Shown: piece after piece, positions 23,519 through 30,473 of the stretch
Position numbering within the stretch: the stretch's first letter is position 1
Layout of the letters: every line of letters begins with the position of its first letter
DNA from: Oscillospiraceae bacterium
GTDB taxonomy: Bacteria; Bacillota; Clostridia; Oscillospirales; CAG-272
Reading direction: 5' to 3'
Length of the DNA stretch: 41,740 bases
NCBI GenBank assembly: GCA_015064445.1
Contig: SVSE01000010.1
Span: 1-41,740 of the forward strand
Notes under the pieces: generated by a model
The model's database searches: none
Seen by the model: only the letters and a program-made list of their open reading frames with translations
Told to the model about the DNA's origin: nothing
Made by a program: the position numbers and the translations under genes

Positions 23519-24094
23519 TTATTTACCGAGCTCTGCCTCAAGCTTTGCGAGCTCATCATCAATATTTGATGTTGTGCCAGCTGATGCGCCTGCGCCATAG
23601 AGGATCTTATCAATCTCTTCGTCTGATACCTCATATGAGTTAGATGAGAAATCGCCTGATGAAAGTGTCTGGTCGATCATTCCGTCGAACTCCTCGGTTT
23701 GAGCCATAGCGCCCTCGATTGCCTCATCAAAGCCTGCTGCAATCTTGGAAACATTAACACCCTTCATTGATTCGAAAATGCTCTTTGTAATAGTCTTAAC
23801 TGCGCCAAGGAAGGTCTTCTGTCTTGCCATCATATCACGGCGCTGAACCATCATCCTAGCATCAAGAAGCATCATATATGTACGCTTCTTCTCAGTGATG
23901 GATTCCTTAAGTCCCTGTCTTGCCTTTTCAATCTGCTGTGGAAGATTCTGCTCCTGAGCAATTCTTACAGCCTCGGCAAAAACCTTTTCTCCCTTTTCAA
24001 GCTCAACTATGTGCTTTTCGAGGTCGCGCATGGACTTCTTTATCGCCATGTTGCGCTCTCTTTCTTTTTCTTCTTTACTCTTAAAAAGTCCCAT
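23519..24094 (-). CDS. ESCRT-III/Snf7-like protein (second copy), MGLF start, MIM-like tail
   Basis: The 191-residue, highly helical protein has the layout of ESCRT-III proteins: a short N-terminal hydrophobic element (MGLF), a long helix pair (about 14-50 and 54-110) that is basic in its first half, shorter helices (112-140) and an acidic tail (155-191). The stretch KTITKSIFESMKGVNVSKI followed by a TEEFDGMI-type helix parallels the Snf7 core. The tail ends DDELAKLEAELGK, close to the MIM1 motif that binds MIT domains, with Leu at three of the expected positions but Leu-Glu in place of the central Arg-Leu. The adjacent upstream gene encodes a MIT-AAA ATPase. AAGGAG precedes ATG 24094. ESCRT-III identity is inferred from pattern, not proven. 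Confidence 0.7.
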   Translation of the reverse strand: MGLFKSKEEKERERNMAIKKSMRDLEKHIVELEKGEKVFAEAVRIAQEQNLPQQIEKARQGLKESITEKKRTYMMLLDARMMVQRRDMMARQKTFLGAVKTITKSIFESMKGVNVSKIAAGFDEAIEGAMAQTEEFDGMIDQTLSSGDFSSNSYEVSDEEIDKILYGAGASAGTTSNIDDELAKLEAELGK

Positions 24095-24120
24095 TGTATT
24101 TTCTCCTTAAAAAATATTTA

Positions 24121-25248
24121 TTATGGCATATCCTGTGGAACAAGCATCATATAGTCTTCCTTTGAAAGCGCCTGTCCCTGCTTCTTCAAGTTATAAAGAC
24201 GCATCTTCTGCTTCTTTGTAATCTTCTCAAAGAGGTTTCTAACATCACGCGCGTTACCAAAGTGCACAGGATCACGATTGTCGTACATCTTGCCGAGTGC
24301 CTTTCGTACCTCAATTTGCATTTGAGGATTGATTGCGAACTGGTTCTTTGCACACATTCCCTCAAAAATCTCATACATTTCATCAACTGTGTAGTCGCTA
24401 AAATGAAGAGTTGTTGGAAATCTTGATGTAAGACCTGGGTTCATCTGCAAGAACTCATCCATTCTCGAATCATAGCCTGCGAGAATTGTAATGAACTCTC
24501 CACGACAGTTTTCAACTGCCTGAAGAATTGTACCTACAGCCTCCTTACCGAAGTCGGTCTGTCCACCCTCTGCAAGACGATAGATTTCGTCGATAAAGAG
24601 CACACCGCCCATTGCCTCGTCGATTTTCTCTTGAGTTTTGATAGCGGTTTGTCCAACATAGCCTGCAACAAGATCCTCTCTACCAACCTCAACAAGCTGA
24701 CCCTTATCAACTACGCCAAGTGAATAGAGAATATCTGCCATAATTCTTGCAACTGTGGTTTTACCTGTACCTGGGCTACCTGCAAAAATCATATGGTGAT
24801 TTGTTGCATTGTCCTTAAGGCCACATTGCAATCTATCACGGTTGATTTCAAGCTCTGCAATAAGCTGCTCAACCTCTCTTTTTACCTCTTTAAGACCTAC
24901 AAGCTCGTTGAGCCTTGCAAGCGCCTGCTCAACAGGAATCTTTTCCCTTGGCTCTATTTCCTTTGCCTCTGCCTTTTTAGCATTAGCAGGACCCGGTGTG
25001 GCTGGCTTTGGCTTGTTTGCCTCCTCAATTTTTTGCTTAATGCTCTTAAGAAGCTCAACAATTCTATCAGCCTTTGACTTGTAGCCCTCTTGCTCTCTGC
25101 CATAGGTCATTTTCATAAGCTTTATAATTGCCTCAAGCGCTCTTTTGAGGGCAGACTCTGTCGCTGGGAGATTGCCCTGCTTTGCATAGTTCATCGCGCT
25201 ATCGTAATTGACATTATAAACGCTTTCCAAATACTGTTTATTTTCCAT
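24121..25248 (-). CDS. AAA+ ATPase of CbbX/SpoVK type with N-terminal MIT domain (Vps4-like layout)
   Basis: Residues 5-78 form a MIT-like three-helix bundle; its last helix (KADRIVELLKSIKQKIEEA) resembles the third MIT helix of Vps4. A Pro/Ala/Lys linker follows (79-103). The AAA+ module shows Walker A GSPGTGKTT (157-165), pore loop GYVGQ (196-200), Walker B VLFIDEIY (216-223), arginine finger SRF (R276) and sensor 2 GNARDVRN (331-338). This is the CbbX/SpoVK clade, not the classical Vps4 clade. By analogy it would bind the acidic tails of the MGLF proteins and pull subunits out of polymers. It is flanked by the two Snf7-like genes. GAGGT lies about 9 bases before ATG 25248. Confidence 0.88.
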   Translation of the reverse strand: MENKQYLESVYNVNYDSAMNYAKQGNLPATESALKRALEAIIKLMKMTYGREQEGYKSKADRIVELLKSIKQKIEEANKPKPATPGPANAKKAEAKEIEPREKIPVEQALARLNELVGLKEVKREVEQLIAELEINRDRLQCGLKDNATNHHMIFAGSPGTGKTTVARIMADILYSLGVVDKGQLVEVGREDLVAGYVGQTAIKTQEKIDEAMGGVLFIDEIYRLAEGGQTDFGKEAVGTILQAVENCRGEFITILAGYDSRMDEFLQMNPGLTSRFPTTLHFSDYTVDEMYEIFEGMCAKNQFAINPQMQIEVRKALGKMYDNRDPVHFGNARDVRNLFEKITKKQKMRLYNLKKQGQALSKEDYMMLVPQDMP

Positions 25249-25267
25249 TTTGTTACGACCTCACCGA

Positions 25268-25906
25268 TTAGTTAGAGAGCATCTGCTCATATGATGAGAT
25301 GTCAGCATTTCCTGCATTTGAGCTTTGAATAAATGAATCGATATCGTTTTCGATAAGCTTATCCAAATCGCCATATCCACTTTCAAGGTCAGAAACATCA
25401 ACCTCGTCCATTGTCATTTCCATGCTTGCAGAGAACTCCTCAAGCATATCATTTTGACGGGAAAGCTGCTCCTGTGTCTTAACAAAATTCTTCTGTGTTT
25501 CCATCATAGCTGCCTTATCAATTGTAAGAGAGCCAAGTGTTGATGCAATTGCGCTCATTGAGTTAAGAAGTCCTGTTGAGCTGTCAGAAATAGACTTCAT
25601 TGTTTCCATTGCGTCAACCTGGAAAAGGAATTTTTCAGCCTGCATCTTACGAGTTCTTGCAACCTTGATAAAGGAAATTTGTGTTCTGTAAACATCCATA
25701 TATCCCTTTGACTTTGCCTCGGCTGCATTTTTGATAAGCGCCTGCTCCTTTTGCTCGATTTCGGCTATAAGCTTTTGAACCTTTTTCTTTTCGGTCTTTG
25801 CGGCATATTTTGCTTCCCATTCAGCCTCTGCCTTTGCGTTGTCAGCTGCCTCCTGTTGCTTTCTCTTGATTTCTGCCTTTTCCTCTTTACTCTTAAAAAG
25901 TCCCAT
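25268..25906 (-). CDS. ESCRT-III/Snf7-like protein (first copy), MGLF start
   Basis: The start is ATG 25906, after a strong AGGAGG site. A longer reading to 25927 adds seven residues, lacks a ribosome site and would overlap the gene upstream. The 212-residue protein is helical throughout: a basic N-terminus (MGLFKSKEEK, then 11-45), long helices at about 41-66 and 69-128, shorter helices at 130-166, and an acidic tail (167-192) ahead of a short terminal helix. The first 30 bases differ from those of the gene at 24094 at only two positions, so the N-termini are closely related. The layout matches ESCRT-III proteins; the family call is inferred. It lies 13 bases after the previous gene. Confidence 0.7.
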   Translation of the reverse strand: MGLFKSKEEKAEIKRKQQEAADNAKAEAEWEAKYAAKTEKKKVQKLIAEIEQKEQALIKNAAEAKSKGYMDVYRTQISFIKVARTRKMQAEKFLFQVDAMETMKSISDSSTGLLNSMSAIASTLGSLTIDKAAMMETQKNFVKTQEQLSRQNDMLEEFSASMEMTMDEVDVSDLESGYGDLDKLIENDIDSFIQSSNAGNADISSYEQMLSN

Positions 25907-25919
25907 CGTTCTCTCCTCC

Positions 25920-26843
25920 TTAATCAAGCAAGCCTGGGCTTACCTTGAATTCCTGCTTTTGTTGACCTGCAGGTGCGCTTGCATTTGCGATATTCTTTTG
26001 TGCGTTGAGGGCATCCTCCTGCTGAATGTCGTCCATAATAGAGCCTCTTGAGCTCTTTACGCTTCCACGCAAAGCGTTTCTTTCAGCCTTTGCCTCCTCG
26101 TATGTTTCACGAATTCCAGCAGCCTTGTCGATATGTCTGCCGAGCTTCTCGTTAATCTTAGAAACTCTCATAGCAAACTTTTCAGGGCTCATAAGGTCAG
26201 CGCTTGTAATCTCGTCAACCTCTTTCTCCTTGTCGAGCTCGCTCTGAATTTGAACAGCCTGGTCATAGTTAAGCTTCCAGTCCTGAAGAGATGCATCGCA
26301 ATCGTCAATCTTTGTGTTACACTCTTGATATTCGAGGTCGATTTTCTCGAGCTCAACCATATCGCCAGCATCCTTAGCGCGTCTTGCGTCTGCCTTAAGC
26401 TCTGCAATCTTCTCCTGAAGCTTTGCCTTCTTTTCAAGAGCCTTGAGCATTCCACCCATAGCCTGCGCCTTGATTTCACCGTGCTTAAGATATTCATCGG
26501 TATAGAACTTCTTACCGTTCAATCTTTCAGTTTTGATGAGGTCAAAAAGAAGCTCTGCATGAGATGAAAGTCCAGGAAGGTTTTCGTTCTGTACATCGTC
26601 GTCCATCAAATCAACGATGTGAGCAATTCTCTGCTCAATGCTCTGCATTTCCTTTCCATCAAGCTTCTTTGTCTTTGGGAATTCACGGTCTGCGAGTCTT
26701 CCGATTTTTGACAAAATCATTCCAACTCCTGACTCACCGGCTCCAGAAATATATCTTGTTCTTGAGTGAATGTCCTCAATTCTTGACTTAATTTGGGCTG
26801 TACCCTTGTTGTAATCCTTTTCGTTATATCCAAAAAGTCCCAT
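25920..26843 (-). CDS. Coiled-coil protein with MGLF start, part of the ESCRT-like operon
   Basis: The 307-residue protein shares MGLF and the first 12 coding bases with the two Snf7-like genes, but is longer and otherwise different. Residues 8-125 are helical with a Gly-rich turn (ISGAGESGVG). Residues 125-245 form an extended coiled coil rich in Lys, Glu and Asp. The tail (255-307) is disordered with AQQ/GQQKQ-type low complexity. There is no membrane helix. It could be a third, diverged polymer-forming subunit or an adaptor between the SPFH protein and the Snf7-like pair. AAAGGAG precedes ATG 26843, 17 bases after the SPFH gene. No family was recognised. Confidence 0.7.
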   Translation of the reverse strand: MGLFGYNEKDYNKGTAQIKSRIEDIHSRTRYISGAGESGVGMILSKIGRLADREFPKTKKLDGKEMQSIEQRIAHIVDLMDDDVQNENLPGLSSHAELLFDLIKTERLNGKKFYTDEYLKHGEIKAQAMGGMLKALEKKAKLQEKIAELKADARRAKDAGDMVELEKIDLEYQECNTKIDDCDASLQDWKLNYDQAVQIQSELDKEKEVDEITSADLMSPEKFAMRVSKINEKLGRHIDKAAGIRETYEEAKAERNALRGSVKSSRGSIMDDIQQEDALNAQKNIANASAPAGQQKQEFKVSPGLLD

Positions 26844-26860
26844 TGTAGTTCTCCTTTAAA

Positions 26861-27730
26861 TTATTCTTTTCCGTCTGGTAAAATATTTACGTTAATTGTA
26901 CCGTTGCCCTTTGGAAGCTGTCCATCGCCCTTGCCACTATTCTGTGCTCTGATGAGCTTTTCAGCAACCTTTGCTCTTTCCATATCAACGCTAATGTCAT
27001 CACGCTTGCCCTCGTTTTCGATACCACCGACAACATTGTCAAACTTAGCATCATCAACGATATCACGCTTAGCCTCATGGTCAGGAGCGTATTGAAGATT
27101 TCCGATTTCAACCTTATGTACTGAAAGACCTCTTGAAACAAGCTCCTTATCAAGCTCTCTCTTGATGTCCTTGCAATAAAGGGAAAGCTTTGTTTGGCAA
27201 TCCTCGATTGTGCCCTCTGCAAGTCTTGCTGCAAGATAGGTTCTCACAATACCTGTGCAGGTGCCACGGAGCTCCTCTCTAATTTCGTGTCTTGTAACCT
27301 CATTTCTACCCTCAAGCTTCAAGAATCTTACAAATGTGAAGAAGTCCTCAATATTGTAGTAGAAGTGTCCAAAGGCAACCGCCTTAGCTCTAATTCCGAT
27401 TTCAGAATCCTTGCACTGAATTGCGTTAGGACCTGCAAGTCCCCACTCGGAGTCAAACTTGGTATCAACATCGATAGCTACGATTTCGCAATTTTCATAA
27501 GCCTTGTTGCCACCAAAAGCCTTTGTTGTCTTGCCTGGTGTGAAAAGACTGTAAATTGTAGCCTTGTTCTTTGATGTGTACTTGCTTTCTCCATCAATCT
27601 TTACGATAGCAACAATTCCCTCCTCAAGCACGAGCTCTGTGTTAGGGGCTGCGCCTGTAGAATCAACCTTCCAACAAACAATCTCCTCCTGGGCGTTTTT
27701 CTTGATTTCAATTTTTTCGATTTTTTTCAT
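26861..27730 (-). CDS. SPFH/band-7 domain protein without membrane anchor
   Basis: The 289-residue protein lacks the usual N-terminal membrane helix. It begins with a beta-rich segment (EEIVCWKVDS, then EGIVAIVKIDG) like the soluble YdjI-type SPFH proteins, followed by the band-7 core (about 60-235) with the helix-rich RHEIREELRGTCTGIVRTYL portion. The C-terminus is charged, then Gly-rich. SPFH proteins form rings or patches on membranes. In Bacillus subtilis a YdjI-type SPFH protein is encoded with PspA, a member of the ESCRT-III superfamily, and helps localise it, a close parallel to this operon. It is first in the operon, with GAGGTG before ATG 27730. The likely role is membrane recruitment of the MGLF proteins. 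Confidence 0.85.
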   Translation of the reverse strand: MKKIEKIEIKKNAQEEIVCWKVDSTGAAPNTELVLEEGIVAIVKIDGESKYTSKNKATIYSLFTPGKTTKAFGGNKAYENCEIVAIDVDTKFDSEWGLAGPNAIQCKDSEIGIRAKAVAFGHFYYNIEDFFTFVRFLKLEGRNEVTRHEIREELRGTCTGIVRTYLAARLAEGTIEDCQTKLSLYCKDIKRELDKELVSRGLSVHKVEIGNLQYAPDHEAKRDIVDDAKFDNVVGGIENEGKRDDISVDMERAKVAEKLIRAQNSGKGDGQLPKGNGTINVNILPDGKE

Positions 27731-27771
27731 ATTCTCACCTCATATTGTAATGCATAAATAATATATAATTT

Positions 27772-27801
27772 ATTATAACATATGTGGAATGGAGTTTTCA
27801 A
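27772..27801 (-). promoter_or_regulatory. Strong promoter of the ESCRT-like operon
   Basis: -35 TTGAAA (27796-27801), an 18-base spacer and consensus -10 TATAAT (27772-27777) with a preceding TGT. No other promoter is visible within the six genes, whose gaps are 13-30 bases. Confidence 0.88.
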
Positions 27802-27868
27802 GTATCATATTGACTAAATTTTAACTATTTTTTTATACACAATCAACAAAAATCTCCTTGCAAAGCAT

Positions 27869-27894
27869 AAAGAGCACTCTTCCGAGTGCCCTTT
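27869..27894 (-). terminator. Terminator of the GH95 gene
   Basis: An 11-bp stem (27869-27879 with 27884-27894, one wobble) with loop TTCC, directly after the stop at 27897. It separates this gene from the ESCRT-like operon promoter. Confidence 0.75.
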
Positions 27895-27896
27895 GT

Positions 27897-30275
27897 TTAT
27901 CTTTGGTATTCAAGCTCTACGCTCTCGCCCTTAGCAAGATTTAAAAGCACATATGCGTCGCCATAAGCGCTTTTTTGCACACAGGGTGCGCTGTTTTTGA
28001 GCCTTGCGCTCTTTGCACTGACATTTATCGACGCACCTCTCTTCGAGGTTATCGTAGCTCTTATGGTATCCTTGTCCCAAGAAATCGAGACCACAAAGCC
28101 ACCTCTTGCGTGGAGATTTTCGATTTTTCCACTCTGCCAAGACGTAGGAAGTGCTGGCAATAGCTTTATTTTGGTGTTATCGGAATACATAAGCATCTCG
28201 TAAACGCCAGCTGTAAAGCCGAGGTTTGCGTCAATTTGGAAGGGTGCGTGGCCAGCGTGCATGTATTTGAGCGTTACGCCCATATTTCGCCAGTCGTTGT
28301 GGTGAGTATAAAGGTTAACACCTGTGCAAAAACGAACGAGCAAATCAAGACACTCCTTCGCCTTTTCTCCGTTGCCGAGCCTTGCAAAAATGTTCGCCAT
28401 ATGGGCAAAGCTCCAGCCTGTTTGAGCCTTAAGACCAATGCAAAGGCGCTTTTCAACTGCAACTCTGCTCGCCTCAAAGAGCTCGGGAGTATCGTCCTCG
28501 TTTACCTCAAAGCCTGGGAAAAGAGGATATATGTGTGACTGATGTCTGTGTTGATAGTTGTCCTTGAAATCAGAATGTAGCCATTCCTTGATTGCTCCGT
28601 CCTCGTTTATTTCATACTTAGGAATGTGCAAAAGCATCTCTTCCCATTTTTTACGGGACTCTGTGTCGATATTTTGCGCTTTTGATACGCTAACAAGGTT
28701 GGTCAAAAGCTCCTTTACAAGGGCAAAATCCATTGTTGCATTTATGCTTACGCTGATTTCCCTTGCGCCCTCAAACGCTCCGTCCGGATGGTTTTCGGGG
28801 GAGTTGGACGGATATGATTTTAGCATTCCGTTTTCATCGTAAACCAAGAAGTCCTCATAGAAAAGCGCGCTCTCCTTCATAAACGGATATGCCCTCTCCA
28901 AAAGGAATTTTTCATCTCCTGTGTAGAGATAATAGTCATAGTAAATTGCGCTTATCCACGCACTACTTCCCGTCCAGTATAGGACATGTGGCTGAATGTT
29001 CTCCTTTTTACCGTTGGAGTTATCCATAAAGAGTGGCAAAAGAATTCCTCGACAGCCGAAAAGAAGCCTTGCATTCTCGCGATAATCGTCCTTAAATTTA
29101 TCATAAAGGTTGAAAAGTGGCAAAACGCTCTTTTCAAGGCCACCAGCATATGCCTGCCAGTATGCCATTTGAATATTTTCATTGTTGAAGAAGGTGCAAG
29201 CCCACGCAGGAGAATATGCTCCATTCCACAAACCTTGAAGATTTGCTGGAAATTCACAATTGAACGAGGACGAAATTAAAAGATATCTACCAAAGTCTGC
29301 CATTTTTTGTGTAAGCCTTGGGTCAACCTGTCCACCGTAGCTATTCAAAAGAAGCTGTTCGTTTGATGCGTTCTCGCCCTCGCAAATCGAAAGGCGTGTC
29401 GAATTAAACACCTCGCTAAAGCGCGATGAGTGCTCTCTTTCCATTTCCTCGTATGATGATTTTATCTTATCAAGCCTTGCAAAAAGCTCCTCAAATGATA
29501 CAACACTCTTATCCATATCGAACACGAGAGTTACCTCGGTCGCGTCCTCAATTTTTACATAATCCTTTAGGTGTGCGCTTCCCGACATATCAATATTGAG
29601 TGCCTTATCGCATCCACCAGAGGTTATTTTTCCGTTAGTTGAGTGAACCTTAACCATACCTGTAAAATGAAGCTTTCCACAGGTCTTGCTCTCGGAATAA
29701 ACGCAACCGTCCCTAGCTACCGATTTAAACTCATCTGCGTAAAAATTGTCCACATAGTCCGCCATATCGTGTCTTTCAAGTGAAACACGCACGCCGAATG
29801 GAATTTCATTTTTTATGTTTACAACAACTGCGCCAGTTTCCCAAGATGCGAACACCTTGCGCGCTACCCTGTTGCCGTTATCTGTATATGAAACGGTGCA
29901 AATGCCCCTCTCCATATCAAGCTCTCGACTATAATTTTCAGGTGCACCCTCTACATCGAAAATCAAGTGAATATCAAAGGCCGGGAAGAATTTTCCCTTG
30001 TTTGATTTGAAGCCTGTTTCCTTGATTTTGTTTGTATAGTGGTCGTTTGCCTCCTTATATTTGCCCTCGTCCATAAGAGCACGCACCACCGCAAGCTCCC
30101 CTGACATATCGGGCAAGGCACTGTCGCAAGCCCAGTTATAAAGTGCCTCGTGATTTATCAAAATCCTCTCATCATAGGCACAGCCATAAATGCTCGCTCC
30201 CAAGCGACCATTACCTGTCGGTGTCGAGTCATTCCAGCCTATTGCAGGATAAGAATTTATAAGCTTTTTCTCCAT
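27897..30275 (-). CDS. GH95 family glycoside hydrolase (alpha-L-fucosidase/galactosidase type)
   Basis: GH95 enzymes remove terminal alpha-1,2-linked L-fucose or L-galactose with inversion. The N-terminal beta domain (about 1-270) contains the family start (TGNGRLGASIYG, NHEALYNW). The (alpha/alpha)6 barrel has the Asn pair in FNNENIQMAYW, the SPEN motif with the likely general acid Glu, and QHRHQSHIYPLFPG. The C-terminal domain follows from about 690. I chose ATG 30275, with GGAGG five bases upstream; a TTG at 30287 would add four residues. There is no signal peptide, so it is intracellular at 792 residues. It is a single gene, divergent from the lyase/rhamnosidase pair. Confidence 0.88.
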   Translation of the reverse strand: MEKKLINSYPAIGWNDSTPTGNGRLGASIYGCAYDERILINHEALYNWACDSALPDMSGELAVVRALMDEGKYKEANDHYTNKIKETGFKSNKGKFFPAFDIHLIFDVEGAPENYSRELDMERGICTVSYTDNGNRVARKVFASWETGAVVVNIKNEIPFGVRVSLERHDMADYVDNFYADEFKSVARDGCVYSESKTCGKLHFTGMVKVHSTNGKITSGGCDKALNIDMSGSAHLKDYVKIEDATEVTLVFDMDKSVVSFEELFARLDKIKSSYEEMEREHSSRFSEVFNSTRLSICEGENASNEQLLLNSYGGQVDPRLTQKMADFGRYLLISSSFNCEFPANLQGLWNGAYSPAWACTFFNNENIQMAYWQAYAGGLEKSVLPLFNLYDKFKDDYRENARLLFGCRGILLPLFMDNSNGKKENIQPHVLYWTGSSAWISAIYYDYYLYTGDEKFLLERAYPFMKESALFYEDFLVYDENGMLKSYPSNSPENHPDGAFEGAREISVSINATMDFALVKELLTNLVSVSKAQNIDTESRKKWEEMLLHIPKYEINEDGAIKEWLHSDFKDNYQHRHQSHIYPLFPGFEVNEDDTPELFEASRVAVEKRLCIGLKAQTGWSFAHMANIFARLGNGEKAKECLDLLVRFCTGVNLYTHHNDWRNMGVTLKYMHAGHAPFQIDANLGFTAGVYEMLMYSDNTKIKLLPALPTSWQSGKIENLHARGGFVVSISWDKDTIRATITSKRGASINVSAKSARLKNSAPCVQKSAYGDAYVLLNLAKGESVELEYQR

Positions 30276-30374
30276 ATTTTCCTCCAAGTAAATAGTAAAC
30301 AGGTCAATCGCACCGTAAATCGCAAATACACGGCTTAGGCTGGTGTGATCGAGTCCCTCTACCTACCAAAAATA

Positions 30375-30403
30375 ATTCTATCATATATTGCCAAAAAAAT
30401 CAA
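30375..30403 (-). promoter_or_regulatory. Promoter of the GH95 gene
   Basis: -35 TTGATT (30398-30403), a 17-base spacer and -10 TAGAAT (30375-30380) with a preceding TGA. The untranslated leader of about 90 bases can form a small hairpin (ACAC/GTGT around 30330-30350). Confidence 0.85.
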
Positions 30404-30410
30404 TTTATTA

Positions 30411-30439
30411 TTGAAAAATATTATATATTATGGTAATAT
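30411..30439 (+). promoter_or_regulatory. Promoter of the lyase/rhamnosidase pair
   Basis: -35 TTGAAA (30411-30416), a 17-base spacer and -10 TAATAT (30434-30439) with a preceding TGG. Its -35 lies 8 bases from that of the divergent GH95 promoter, so one regulator could control both. Confidence 0.82.
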
Positions 30440-30473
30440 ATTCATAGGGACAAATCCCCGAAGGAGAAAAACT

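Noticed and set aside
30345-30473. N-terminal extension of the heparinase-type lyase
   Set aside because: It contains the promoter and lacks a ribosome site; GAAGGAG directs the ATG at 30474.
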